Shown in pieces: positions 8,140-15,549 of a DNA stretch of 35,453 nucleotides (the first letter of the stretch is position 1; each line of letters opens with the position of its first letter). The notes below the pieces were generated by a model that was not told where the DNA came from, searched no databases, and saw only the letters and a list, made by a program, of their open reading frames with translations. The translations under genes were made by a program, and so were the position numbers. Where the stretch lies: assembly GCA_036555325.1 (NCBI GenBank), contig DATBLQ010000030.1, forward strand, positions 1 to 35,453. Reading direction: 5' to 3'. This DNA is from DATBLQ01 sp036555325. GTDB lineage: Bacteria > Pseudomonadota > Alphaproteobacteria > Rhizobiales > Aestuariivirgaceae.

Positions 8140-8161
8140 GGTTCCTTCACCGGAGTAGCGC

Positions 8162-9061
8162 ATGCCCCGGCTGGAATGCGTGTTTGAAGCGAAAGACTGG
8201 CTCGGCGAAGGCCCATGCTGGCATCCCGGGGAGGGGGCGCTCTATTGGACCGACGTGCCATCGAAGGTCATCAAGCGTTGGAATCCCAAAACGGGCGAAC
8301 ACAACCTCTGGCCGATGGCGGAGATGGTAACGGCGATCGCCGTACGGCAATCGGGCGGGTTGATCGTGGCCTCCCATACGGGTATCGATTTCTTCGATCC
8401 ACCGACTGGAAGCATCTCCCGTTTCGTCGCTCCGGAAAAGGACAAGCCGCAGAACAGATCCAACGACGGCAAGTGCGATCGGCAGGGTCGGTTCTGGTAC
8501 GGGACGATGATGAACAACTTCGCCGACGACATGAGCGAGGTGCCGATCACCGGGAACACGGGCGGCCTGTATCGCATCGACCCTGATGGCTCTGTCCACG
8601 TCTTCGAGAGGCAACTTGGGATCGCCAACACCTTTGCGTGGAGTCCAGACAACACGCGGATGTATTTTGCCGATACGCTCGATGCGATCTATTCCTATGA
8701 TTTCGATGCGGCGTCGGGCGAGCCCAGCAAGCGGCGGACGTTCGCCAAGGCCGATACGAAGAAGTACGGTCATCCCGATGGCTCGACCATCGATGCTCAA
8801 GGGTTTCTGTGGAACGCGCGTTGGGATGGCGGCGCAATCATCCGCTGGGCGCCTAATGGGAGCATCGACCGCGTCGTCAATCTGCCTTGCCGCCGCGTGA
8901 CAAGCTGCATCTTCGGCGGGCCGTCGCTCGATGTTCTCTATGTTACGACGGTTCGATATGGCCTGAGCGAGGCTGAGCTTTCCGAGCAGCCGTTGGCCGG
9001 CGGGATCTTCGCCATGGATGCTGGCGTCAAGGGCGTGCCGGACGGGCAATTCGCGGGGTAG
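8162..9061 (+). CDS. SMP-30/gluconolactonase-family lactonase
   Basis: This 299-residue six-bladed beta-propeller is expected to hydrolyse a sugar lactone with a divalent metal in the cytoplasm. Family signs include the N-terminal LGEGPCWHPGEGALYWTD with the metal-binding Glu, RSNDGKCDRQGRFWYGTM with the metal-binding Asn, NTFAWSPDNTRMYFADT with the Asp ligand, and PDGSTIDAQGFLWNARWDGG. CRRVTSCIFGGPSLDVLYVT is the usual last blade. ATG 8162 has GGAG at 8151-8154. It is first in a plus-strand run with a sugar kinase and SIS protein (17 bases to the kinase), which suggests sugar or sugar-acid metabolism. The exact lactone is unknown. Confidence 0.92.
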   Translation: MPRLECVFEAKDWLGEGPCWHPGEGALYWTDVPSKVIKRWNPKTGEHNLWPMAEMVTAIAVRQSGGLIVASHTGIDFFDPPTGSISRFVAPEKDKPQNRSNDGKCDRQGRFWYGTMMNNFADDMSEVPITGNTGGLYRIDPDGSVHVFERQLGIANTFAWSPDNTRMYFADTLDAIYSYDFDAASGEPSKRRTFAKADTKKYGHPDGSTIDAQGFLWNARWDGGAIIRWAPNGSIDRVVNLPCRRVTSCIFGGPSLDVLYVTTVRYGLSEAELSEQPLAGGIFAMDAGVKGVPDGQFAG

Positions 9062-9078
9062 GCAGGGTTGGTCACTCC

Positions 9079-10053
9079 ATGATGCTGAAGCGAAATGGGC
9101 GGGCTGCCGATGCCGATGTGGCGCTCGTGGCAGATATGTGCGTGGATCTGATCGTCCGCGGCAATGTTCGTCCGCGCTTTCATCAAGTCGAGCAATTGGT
9201 TGCGGACTACGAACTCGATGTCGGAGGATCGGGCAACATTTTCGCATGCCAGATCGCCAAGCTCGGCCTGCGCGCGAAGGTGATCGGCCGGTTGGGGGAG
9301 GACACGTTCGGGGCGCATCTGCTTCGACTTCTGGCGCAGGAAGGGGTGGACACTTCGGCAATCAAGGTTGAACCCCATCTCAAGACCGGCTTGGGCGTGA
9401 CCTTGGTGGAACCCGATGATCGAGCCATCCTTACATTCGTGGGATCGATCAACGCCGCAACCGCTGCCGACTTGCCGGCCCATCCAGGACGGTGCTGCAC
9501 GCACTGGCACATAGCCAGCTACTACCTTCTCGCGCAGTTGCGTCAGGCATGGCCGGAGTTTTTGAGACGGGCCAAGCAGCAAGGTGTGACGACATCCCTC
9601 GATCCCAACTGGGACCCGGAGGAGAAATGGACCGGGGTTGAGGATCTCTTTGGTCTGGTCGATGTGTTTCTGCCGAATGACGCCGAACTTCTGGCGATCA
9701 CCGGCGAGAAAGACATGCTCACCGCCGCACGAGGAGTGGCACGAGAAGGCACGCTCGTGGTCGTAAAGCGGGGCGAGAATGGTGCGCTCGCCGTGAGCAA
9801 GAACGATGTTGTGGAGCTCGCTCGCTCACAAATTCCGCCGATCGCAGGCATCATAGACAGCGTAGGGGCCGGTGATAATTTCGACGCTGGTTTTCTATCT
9901 TGCTGGATGAAGGGTCGCACGCTTGCCGATTGCCTGACAAACGGGCACCGATGCGCAGCGTCCAGCCTAACCCGTCTTGGCGGAAGACAGGGACAGGTCA
10001 TTGATCGACAATTGTTCCAAGCTGTTGGGGGGAACCGTGAGCAGAGCGCTTGA
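9079..10053 (+). CDS. PfkB-family sugar kinase
   Basis: A 324-residue ribokinase-fold kinase that phosphorylates a sugar or sugar derivative from ATP. The N-terminal GGSGNIFACQIAKLGL (about 49-64) is PfkB signature 1. The C-terminal DSVGAGDNFDAGF contains the anion hole and catalytic Asp266 (signature 2). VKRGENGALAV gives the ATP site. Substrate-side residues are not typical enough to separate fructokinase, 2-keto-3-deoxygluconate kinase or the Amadori-compound kinases (FrlD, FraD), which are of this family. The end of the gene contains the start of the SIS gene (overlap 17 bases), so the two products are probably made together and act in sequence. Confidence 0.9.
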   Translation: MMLKRNGRAADADVALVADMCVDLIVRGNVRPRFHQVEQLVADYELDVGGSGNIFACQIAKLGLRAKVIGRLGEDTFGAHLLRLLAQEGVDTSAIKVEPHLKTGLGVTLVEPDDRAILTFVGSINAATAADLPAHPGRCCTHWHIASYYLLAQLRQAWPEFLRRAKQQGVTTSLDPNWDPEEKWTGVEDLFGLVDVFLPNDAELLAITGEKDMLTAARGVAREGTLVVVKRGENGALAVSKNDVVELARSQIPPIAGIIDSVGAGDNFDAGFLSCWMKGRTLADCLTNGHRCAASSLTRLGGRQGQVIDRQLFQAVGGNREQSA

Positions 10054-11098
10054 CGACATACTTCGGCAACCTGCCGAGCTGACAGCGATCATTGGGCGTC
10101 TCATTGCCAACAACGGTGCGGCGATCGAACAGGCGGCCAGAAGCTTTGACGACACTTCCCCCATCCTGGTGGTCGGCATGGGAAGCAGTTACAACGCAGC
10201 TATGGCGGTTGCCGCCCTATTTCAGATGGCGGGGTCAGTTGCGCTGGCGCTTGAGGCCTCCGAGCTTTTGCATTTCTGGCAGATTCCCGACGGCATCAAC
10301 GTGATGATCTTGTCGCGCAGCGGCAAAAGCATCGAGATCGTGCAGCTCATCGATCGCCTGGCGGACCTCAATGCGCGCACGGTGGCTGTCACCAACACAC
10401 CGGACAGCCCATTGGCGCAAGGCGCGCGCACGGTCGTGCATCTGGGGGCGGCGTTCGATCATAATGTGTCGTTCACCATGTATTCCGGACTTGCGCTAGC
10501 AGGCGGGCTGATAGCAGCGCGCCATGCCGGCAAATCCCTCGACCAGCTCTCAAAGGGTATTGTTGCGGGCCTCAATGATGCGCAGCGGCGACTTAGCCAA
10601 TGGCAACGCAGTCTCGACGGACACGCATGGACCCGCCAATCAGGACCGACCTATTTCCTGGCGCGCGGCCCGAGCCTGGCAAGTTGTCATGAGGCACGTC
10701 TTCTGTGGGAAGAGGCAGGCAAATCCCCCGCCGCGGCGCTGTCGACGGGCGGCTTCCGTCATGGTTCGCAAGAGATCGTCAAGCCCGGTCTAAGAATAGG
10801 TTTGTGGCTCGACGCGGATGTGCTCGCCCTTGCCGACCGGCAGCTGATTTCGGACCTGCGGGCGGAAGGTGCGCTTGTCATGTGCATCGGCCCCAAGCTT
10901 GAAGCGGTGAGTGCCGATCTGAAACTGGAGACCGGCTCCATGCCGCCAGGATGGCAGTTCCTCGTCGATATTCTGCCGGCACAACTCGCCGCGGAGCGGG
11001 TGGCAATCGAAAAAAAGGAAGACCCCGACAAGTTCCGTTACTGCGCGCCTATTGTTCAGGAAGAAGCGGGGCTGCGGGGAGGTCGGCAACGGTCTTAG
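10037..11098 (+). CDS. Double SIS-domain sugar isomerase / deglycase-like protein
   Basis: A 353-residue protein related to the isomerase half of GlmS and to AgaS and FrlB/FraB deglycases. The first SIS domain has GMGSSYNAA (47-55), ASELLHFW and SRSGKSIE (93-100), which bind the sugar phosphate. The second contains LARGPSL and FRHGSQEIV; the latter corresponds to the region of the catalytic Glu in GlmS-like enzymes. GTG 10037 is chosen because a GGGGGGAA run lies just upstream and it gives the usual family length. It overlaps the PfkB kinase gene, and a kinase/SIS pair is the core of Amadori-product catabolism (fructoselysine, fructose-asparagine). Amino-sugar-phosphate isomerase or deaminase is the main alternative. 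There is no glutaminase domain, so it is not a glucosamine synthase. Confidence 0.88.
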   Translation: MSRALDDILRQPAELTAIIGRLIANNGAAIEQAARSFDDTSPILVVGMGSSYNAAMAVAALFQMAGSVALALEASELLHFWQIPDGINVMILSRSGKSIEIVQLIDRLADLNARTVAVTNTPDSPLAQGARTVVHLGAAFDHNVSFTMYSGLALAGGLIAARHAGKSLDQLSKGIVAGLNDAQRRLSQWQRSLDGHAWTRQSGPTYFLARGPSLASCHEARLLWEEAGKSPAAALSTGGFRHGSQEIVKPGLRIGLWLDADVLALADRQLISDLRAEGALVMCIGPKLEAVSADLKLETGSMPPGWQFLVDILPAQLAAERVAIEKKEDPDKFRYCAPIVQEEAGLRGGRQRS

Positions 11099-11125
11099 GT
11101 GGCGCTTAGAAGTATTGCGCGTGAT

Positions 11126-11131
11126 TTGACA
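11126..11131 (+). promoter_or_regulatory. Possible -35 element before the HlyU gene
   Basis: TTTGACA, with TTGACA at 11126-11131, lies in the 82-base gap after the SIS gene. The following AACGCCTAGGCTGACGA spacer ends at ACCAAA, a poor -10. The stretch GACAAACGCCTA resembles GACAACGCCTA on the minus strand before the ATPase gene. This could be a shared promoter or operator form, but the evidence is slight. Confidence 0.3.
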
Positions 11132-11180
11132 AACGCCTAGGCTGACGAACCAAAGACGGGATCATGGCAGAGGGCTTCAA

Positions 11181-11465
11181 TTGTCCTTCTTGAAATCACT
11201 GTTCGGGTGGGTCGGCAAGCCAGGGGGCGAGACGGGAACGGCGAAGCGCGCCGAGCACAAGGGTTTCATCATCGAGGCGCGGCCCTACCCGGAAGGCGGC
11301 CGATACCAGACGGCGGGCCTCATCAGCAGAGACGTCGACGGCGTGCGCAAGGAGCACAAGTTCATCCGCGCCGACAGCTTCACAACGCTTGATGAGGCGG
11401 CGGACTTTGCTCTGTCCAAGGGGCGGCAGATTGTCGATGAGCAGGGGGACCGCTTGTTTAAGTAG
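11181..11465 (+). CDS. HlyU-family small protein
   Basis: A 94-residue protein that fits the HlyU family (named after the Vibrio regulator but structurally a separate alphaproteobacterial group). Recognisable parts are the start MSFLKSLFGW, the GFIIEARPYPEGGRYQTAG strand pair, KEHKFIRAD and the C-terminal FALSKGRQIVDEQGDRLF. Members are short, have no helix-turn-helix that I can see here, and their biochemical role is not known to me. TTG 11181 is the start, supported by GAGGG about six bases upstream in AGAGGGCTTCAA. It lies 82 bases after the SIS gene and before an aldo/keto reductase on the same strand. Confidence 0.85.
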   Translation: MSFLKSLFGWVGKPGGETGTAKRAEHKGFIIEARPYPEGGRYQTAGLISRDVDGVRKEHKFIRADSFTTLDEAADFALSKGRQIVDEQGDRLFK

Positions 11466-11506
11466 GCGCGGTTTTGCGTCGCTCTCCGAAACTTGGGACA
11501 GGACAC

Positions 11507-12484
11507 ATGCCCGTAAATCCGGTGGAGAAGATTCCAATTGGCCGTACAGGGCTGAAGGTCAGCAGGATCTGTTTTGGAACATCATCACTGGGAAACATGC
11601 CCGACACCTATGGCTACAGTGTCGATGCGGAGAGGGCGAAAGAGACGGTGCGTGCCATTTTCGCCAGCCCGATCAATTTCATTGACACATCGCGCAACTA
11701 CGGTTTCGGCCGCAGCGAGGAGCGGATCGGCGAGGTCATCAAGGAAAACGGCGGGCTTCCCAACGGTTTCGTGATCTCGACCAAACTGGATCGAGATATG
11801 ACCAACAATCGCTTCGATGCGGCGCGGGCTCGTCGCTCGTTGGAGGAAAGCCTTGAGGCGTTGAATGTGGACCGCATCCAACTTTTGCACCTTCACGATC
11901 CGGAACATGCCGCTTCGTTATCGGATGTTACCGGTGCGAACGGAGCACTGGCCGAGCTTTTTCGCATGAAGGAGCAGGGCCTCGCCCAGGCCGTGGGATT
12001 GGCAGCCGGGAACGTCGGCGTCATGATGCCAATCCTGCGCGATTGGGACTTCGACGCCTTGATCACGCATAACCGTTTCACGCTCGTCAATCGGAACGCC
12101 GAAGCAATGTTGGACTATGCTCACAAACGGGGGATCGCCGTGTTGAATGCGGCGCCCTATAGCAGCGGCATTCTTGCCAAGGGAGCGGCCAACTATCCGC
12201 GTTATGCCTATCAGAATGCGTCGCCGGACGTCTTGGAACGAATCAAGCGGATTGAAAACCTATGCGCGAAATATGGTGTTCCACCGGGTGCTGCTGCCCT
12301 GCAGTTCTCGATCCGCGATGAGCGGATCACTTCCACCATCTGCGGGGTGAGCAAGGTTGGGCGTATCGAGGAAACGATGGAGTGGGCGTCTTACCCGATT
12401 CCAGACGCGTTTTGGGTGGATGTAATGGCGCTTCCTTATGACAGCGGCGATCCCGAAGCCACTCGGGTCTACCAACCGGGATAG
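11507..12484 (+). CDS. Aldo/keto reductase
   Basis: This 325-residue TIM-barrel NAD(P)-dependent oxidoreductase acts on a sugar aldehyde or keto group. Catalytic tetrad parts are seen: Asp and Tyr in FIDTSRNYGFGRSEERIG, Lys in VISTKLDRD and His in LLHLHDPEH. The C-terminal AALQFSIRDERITSTICGVSK is the cofactor-phosphate region. The overall layout resembles D-threo-aldose 1-dehydrogenase and L-fucose dehydrogenase-like AKRs, which oxidise an aldose to a lactone. Such a lactone could feed the SMP-30 lactonase 2.5 kb upstream. ATG 11507 is preceded by AGGA in GGGACAGGACAC. It is the last gene before a block of tandem hairpins. Confidence 0.88.
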   Translation: MPVNPVEKIPIGRTGLKVSRICFGTSSLGNMPDTYGYSVDAERAKETVRAIFASPINFIDTSRNYGFGRSEERIGEVIKENGGLPNGFVISTKLDRDMTNNRFDAARARRSLEESLEALNVDRIQLLHLHDPEHAASLSDVTGANGALAELFRMKEQGLAQAVGLAAGNVGVMMPILRDWDFDALITHNRFTLVNRNAEAMLDYAHKRGIAVLNAAPYSSGILAKGAANYPRYAYQNASPDVLERIKRIENLCAKYGVPPGAAALQFSIRDERITSTICGVSKVGRIEETMEWASYPIPDAFWVDVMALPYDSGDPEATRVYQPG

Positions 12485-12514
12485 GTAAGGGAATTCCCTG
12501 AACCGAGCAAAGAG

Positions 12515-12537
12515 ATGCGCGGATCAAGTCCGCGCAT
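12515..12537. repeat. Perfect hairpin repeat 1 of a tandem block
   Basis: ATGCGCGGA (12515-12523) and TCCGCGCAT (12529-12537) pair fully around TCAAG. A second copy with one mismatch in the left arm lies at 22475-22497. Confidence 0.85.
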
Positions 12538-12557
12538 GACGAGTATTTGAGTCGTCG

Positions 12558-12578
12558 TTGCCGGGCTTGACCCGGCAA
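12558..12578. repeat. Perfect hairpin repeat 2 of a tandem block
   Basis: TTGCCGGG (12558-12565) and CCCGGCAA (12571-12578) pair fully around CTTGA. Spacing to hairpin 1 is 20 bases. Confidence 0.85.
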
Positions 12579-12589
12579 TCTCATTTGAC

Positions 12590-12634
12590 GCTCGGGCAAG
12601 AGATGCCCGAGCATGGGCTTCGCCCGGTCCGGGC
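12590..12634. repeat. Hairpin repeats 3 and 4 of a tandem block
   Basis: GCTCGGGCA (12590-12598) pairs fully with TGCCCGAGC (12604-12612). It is followed at 12615-12634 by the 20-base sequence GGGCTTCGCCCGGTCCGGGC, itself able to fold. The identical 20 bases recur at 29211-29230. A degenerate copy (GCCCGGTCCAGGGATGA) lies at 12691-12707. Confidence 0.85.
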
Positions 12635-12747
12635 ATGACGTGCTAGGGAGTGCATGCACGTTTCGTGGTGATGCGGGGATCACGGTTTTCGCCCGGTCCA
12701 GGGATGAGCAAGATGATCGAAACTTCCAGAGCGAGGAGGATCAAGGG

Positions 12748-13755
12748 ATGAGAACCGTGATAGTTAAGGCGCCTGGCGGGCTTGAGCATCTCAGGGTAAT
12801 CGATATGCCCGACCCCGGCGCTCCCGGTGCCGGCGAGATTAGGGTGCGCATCCGCGCGACGTCACTCAACTATCATGACTACCGGGTCGTGAGCGCAGGC
12901 AATCCGAAGCACGTGGGCCGTATACCGATGGCCGATGGAGCGGGCGTGGTGGAAGCGGTGGGCGATGGCGTGAGCGAGTTCACGGCTGGAGACCACGTCG
13001 TGTCAACGTTCTTTCCGACCTGGCTCGACGGTCCGCCGGAGGTCGGAAACTTCGACACGGTGCCAGGCGATGGCGTGGATGGATATGCGCGAGAACTCGT
13101 CGTACGACCGGTGAGCTGGTTCACGCATGCGCCGAAAAATTTCAGCCATGCTCAAGCGGCGACGCTGACGACCGCTGGGCTGACGGCGTGGCGGGCGCTC
13201 GTGGCGGATGGGGGCCTCAAAGCAGGCGACAGCGTGCTGGTACTTGGCACCGGCGGGGTCGCGATGTTTGCTCTGCAATTCGCCAAGGCAATGGGTGCAA
13301 GGGTTATCGCTACGTCGTCGTCAGACGAAAAGCTTAAGCGGGTTCGTGCGCTTGGCGCCGAGCATGCCATCAACTACCAATCCATGCCTGAATGGGGTGA
13401 GGCAGTGCGGAATTGGACTGGCGGGCGTGGCGTCGATCATGTCATCGACCTTGGCGGTCCGGCCACGCTTGCGCAATCGATCTCGGCAGTGCGCCTCGGC
13501 GGCCACATCTCGCTCATCGGGACGATCACGGGACTTAGCGGCGAGGTGCCGACGGGTGCGCTGATGCTCAAGCAGATACGGCTGCAAGGATTGATCGTCG
13601 GCAACCGTCGCCAGCAGCAGGACATGGTCCGCGCCATCGAGACCACGGGTCTTGAACCGATCATTGACCGTACCTTCGCACTCGAACAACTCACCGATGC
13701 TTTTCGCTATGAGAAATCCGGCAAACATCTCGGCAAGATTTGCGTCGAGTTCTAG
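12748..13755 (+). CDS. Zinc-free alcohol dehydrogenase / NADPH:quinone reductase-like (MDR family)
   Basis: A 335-residue medium-chain dehydrogenase/reductase. The N-terminal GroES-like half reads MRTVIVKAPGGLEHLRVID, LNYHDYRVVSAGNP and PMADGAGVVEAVGDGV. The Rossmann half shows VLVLGTGGVAMFALQFAKAMGARV. DRTFALEQLTDAFRYEKSGKHLGK is the usual C-terminus. The catalytic cysteine and structural zinc cysteines of true alcohol dehydrogenases are missing (LNYHDY in place of CHTD), so it is a quinone- or enone-reductase type. ATG 12748 follows GAGGAGGA at 12733-12740 with a seven-base gap. It is separated from the aldo/keto reductase by the tandem hairpin block. Its link to the upstream pathway is uncertain. 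Confidence 0.9.
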   Translation: MRTVIVKAPGGLEHLRVIDMPDPGAPGAGEIRVRIRATSLNYHDYRVVSAGNPKHVGRIPMADGAGVVEAVGDGVSEFTAGDHVVSTFFPTWLDGPPEVGNFDTVPGDGVDGYARELVVRPVSWFTHAPKNFSHAQAATLTTAGLTAWRALVADGGLKAGDSVLVLGTGGVAMFALQFAKAMGARVIATSSSDEKLKRVRALGAEHAINYQSMPEWGEAVRNWTGGRGVDHVIDLGGPATLAQSISAVRLGGHISLIGTITGLSGEVPTGALMLKQIRLQGLIVGNRRQQQDMVRAIETTGLEPIIDRTFALEQLTDAFRYEKSGKHLGKICVEF

Positions 13756-13794
13756 TGCTGACCCGTGGGAAGCGAATGAGGCGAAGAGGGAAAG

Positions 13795-14070
13795 TTAGTC
13801 TGCACCATCGGCGCAAAATCGTGGATAGAGCGGACTATCGCGGCTCATGATTCTGCAATTGAGCAGGATTCCATCGGATGCTCGGCTGAGCTGCATTTCC
13901 TCAGTTTCCAACTGTTCGCAGGCCCGGTGAAACTGGGCGACGGCCGTATAGTAAGGAACAATGGGCTGGGGCGCTCTGGCACAACCCGCAACCAGAAGCA
14001 TGACCGACACGGCAGCCAAATCGATCCGCGGACGCACCCGCTGAAAATTGCCGAGGCGTGCTGTGGCCAT
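13795..14070 (-). CDS. Small predicted lipoprotein
   Basis: An unrecognised 91-residue protein. From ATG 14070 the first 30 residues form a signal peptide with positive start (RLGNFQRVRPR), hydrophobic core (AAVSVMLLV) and lipobox VAGC, so it is probably lipid-anchored in the envelope. The mature part includes QPIVPYYTAVAQFHRACEQL, then EEMQLSRASDGILLNCRIM and YPRFCADGAD, with three further cysteines. No strong ribosome site is seen. An in-frame ATG further upstream (14145) would bury the signal peptide. It is convergent with the quinone reductase-like gene (39 bases apart) and divergent from the next exported protein. Confidence 0.55.
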   Translation of the reverse strand: MATARLGNFQRVRPRIDLAAVSVMLLVAGCARAPQPIVPYYTAVAQFHRACEQLETEEMQLSRASDGILLNCRIMSRDSPLYPRFCADGAD

Positions 14071-14145
14071 CGTCAGGCGGCCATCCGTTGCTGCGGATAA
14101 AGATCCTTCATTCACCCGTAAACCCCAACCCGGTCGTTGAGGCAA

Positions 14146-14373
14146 CTGTAGCGCGCGAAAAGTTTAGACGGGCTTCAAGAAGCCCAGACAATTGTCCGGA
14201 ATTGATGAACGAATAGGCAGGATGCGCAGGCGTTTCCTTGTGCAACCCGCGCCTGGTTGATGCTTCGTTTCAAACTAGGTGAGTTTTGGGACGGGCTTTT
14301 AGCGGATTCTCCAGACTTATCTGAAAACCTTAGGTCATCTGTCGCAACTTCTCTCTACCGCAGGAGGGCGAAC
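14146..14373. other. Divergent gap between two exported small proteins
   Basis: Holds a compact hairpin, GGGCTT (14170-14175) with AAGCCC (14180-14185), not followed by a T-run. Nothing else could be identified. Confidence 0.4.
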
Positions 14374-14703
14374 ATGAGCATCGAGACGTCGCAGGGCAAA
14401 GTTATAGGTCGTACGCTCGGCAGGCTGGTCATGGTGTTCGCGTTCTCGGTCTTGAGCGAGTCCAGCGTGGCCCACGACTGGTATAGCGGCATCCGCAATG
14501 CGCATACCGGAGTTGGATGTTGCGGGGGAAGAGATTGCGGCCCCATCGATGTGGCCCGCATTGTCGAAACCACCGACCAGTTTATCGTCGATGGCATCTG
14601 GCGATTTAACAAGAGTGAGGCCATGCCATCGCGGGATGGCGCTTACCATGCTTGCATCTGGGGTGGCAGGCCTCGCTGTTTCTTCGTTCCCATGAACGTC
14701 TGA
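14374..14703 (+). CDS. Exported cysteine-rich small protein (HDWY / CCGGRDC type)
   Basis: A 109-residue protein. ATG 14374 has AGGAGGG about seven bases upstream. The first 33 residues contain a basic stretch (GKVIGRTLGR) and a hydrophobic core (LVMVFAFSVL), ending near SSVAHDWY, so it is exported. The mature part begins HDWYSG, then has VGCCGGRDCGPIDVARI and IWRFNKSEAMPSRDG, and ends YHACIWGGRPRCFF. The double-cysteine motif followed by C, with two later cysteines, matches a group of short rhizobial secreted proteins of unknown function. Disulfides or metal binding are plausible. No functional assignment is made. Confidence 0.72.
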   Translation: MSIETSQGKVIGRTLGRLVMVFAFSVLSESSVAHDWYSGIRNAHTGVGCCGGRDCGPIDVARIVETTDQFIVDGIWRFNKSEAMPSRDGAYHACIWGGRPRCFFVPMNV

Positions 14704-14750
14704 CTAGCTGGACGTGATCTCCGAGCGCTTGGCTTGGTCCCGTCGCGCCG

Positions 14751-15242
14751 CTAGCGACTCACGGTGAAGGAACGCGACATCCGGGTCACGATGCGATCGA
14801 ATTGCCTCTTCAGAGACTGTGGATAGGTGATGTCCAGGATGCAGGCGATGCTGCGATCGTCTGATACGGCGACCTTGGTGTAGAAGATATTGCCTTCCCT
14901 GTAGCCCGAAAGAACTAAAAAGGTGCCCTTCGTCCGCTGGTAGGTGATGTCGCCGGGCATTTCCGCGGTAAGATATTTTCGCCTGATGTCCGCGGGTGTC
15001 CATCCCGCGGTATTTTCCGCGCCCATCACTCGAAAATAAATGTCCTGCTCGGAGCTTGAGAAACGCTGTGGTTCATTGGCCTGCTGCGGATCGGGAGAGA
15101 ACAATGTCCGAGGATAATCAAGGCGGCAGCCGTGAGGATCGCGATACATGGTCCAATCGAGATCCTGTGCCGCAACAGCAAATGAACACAAATTGCTGAG
15201 CACAAGTACGAGCAAACCGAGTGAGGGCCGAGTGATCATCAT
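14751..15242 (-). CDS. Exported hypothetical protein
   Basis: A 163-residue protein of unknown function. It starts MMITRPSLGLLVLVLSNLC, a clear signal peptide with cleavage expected after FAVAA. The second Met (15239) is an equal start candidate. The mature domain contains DWTMYRDPHGCRLDYP, FSSSEQDIYFRVMGAEN, TYQRTKGTFLVLSGYREG and RSFTVSR. Alternating strands such as GTFLVLSGYREGNIFYTKVAVS suggest a compact beta-sheet domain. Two cysteines could form a disulfide (GCRLDYP, IACILD). It is convergent with the cysteine-rich protein. No strong ribosome site is visible. Confidence 0.65.
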   Translation of the reverse strand: MMITRPSLGLLVLVLSNLCSFAVAAQDLDWTMYRDPHGCRLDYPRTLFSPDPQQANEPQRFSSSEQDIYFRVMGAENTAGWTPADIRRKYLTAEMPGDITYQRTKGTFLVLSGYREGNIFYTKVAVSDDRSIACILDITYPQSLKRQFDRIVTRMSRSFTVSR

Positions 15243-15549
15243 GGTCGCCGCGGGCTGTTGTCGATAACCAACGTTGGAAAGGAAAGGAGGTTCCGGCAAC
15301 CGCTTTCGCTCTGGCGCCTAGCCTTCAGGCTCGGCCACAGGGCAGAGAATAGAATGAGAAATGGCGCTCCGATCTTCAGTGCAAAGTGCTGCATGTTCAC
15401 ATAGTAAATTTCCAGACCCGGGCGTTGGTTGCATGATAATAGTCGCCTAATTTCGGGACCGTGGGGCTCAATCCGATTCGCCCCCGGGACCGATTTGGCA
15501 ACAGGGAACAGCATTTGGCGGCAAGCGGGGGCGTGCCCATATTGAGTGC
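15243..15549. other. Divergent gap without a supported gene
   Basis: These 307 bases separate two divergent genes. A 51-codon minus-strand frame (15239-15394) fills part of it but has no ribosome site. No promoter could be picked with confidence. Confidence 0.3.

Noticed and set aside
8147..9361. 404-codon minus-strand frame opposite the lactonase and kinase
   Set aside because: It crosses two well-supported plus-strand genes and gives low-complexity Arg/Pro-rich sequence.
15239..15394. 51-codon minus-strand frame with hydrophobic start, overlapping the next gene by ATGA
   Set aside because: The overlap is suggestive, but there is no ribosome site and the C-terminal half looks random.
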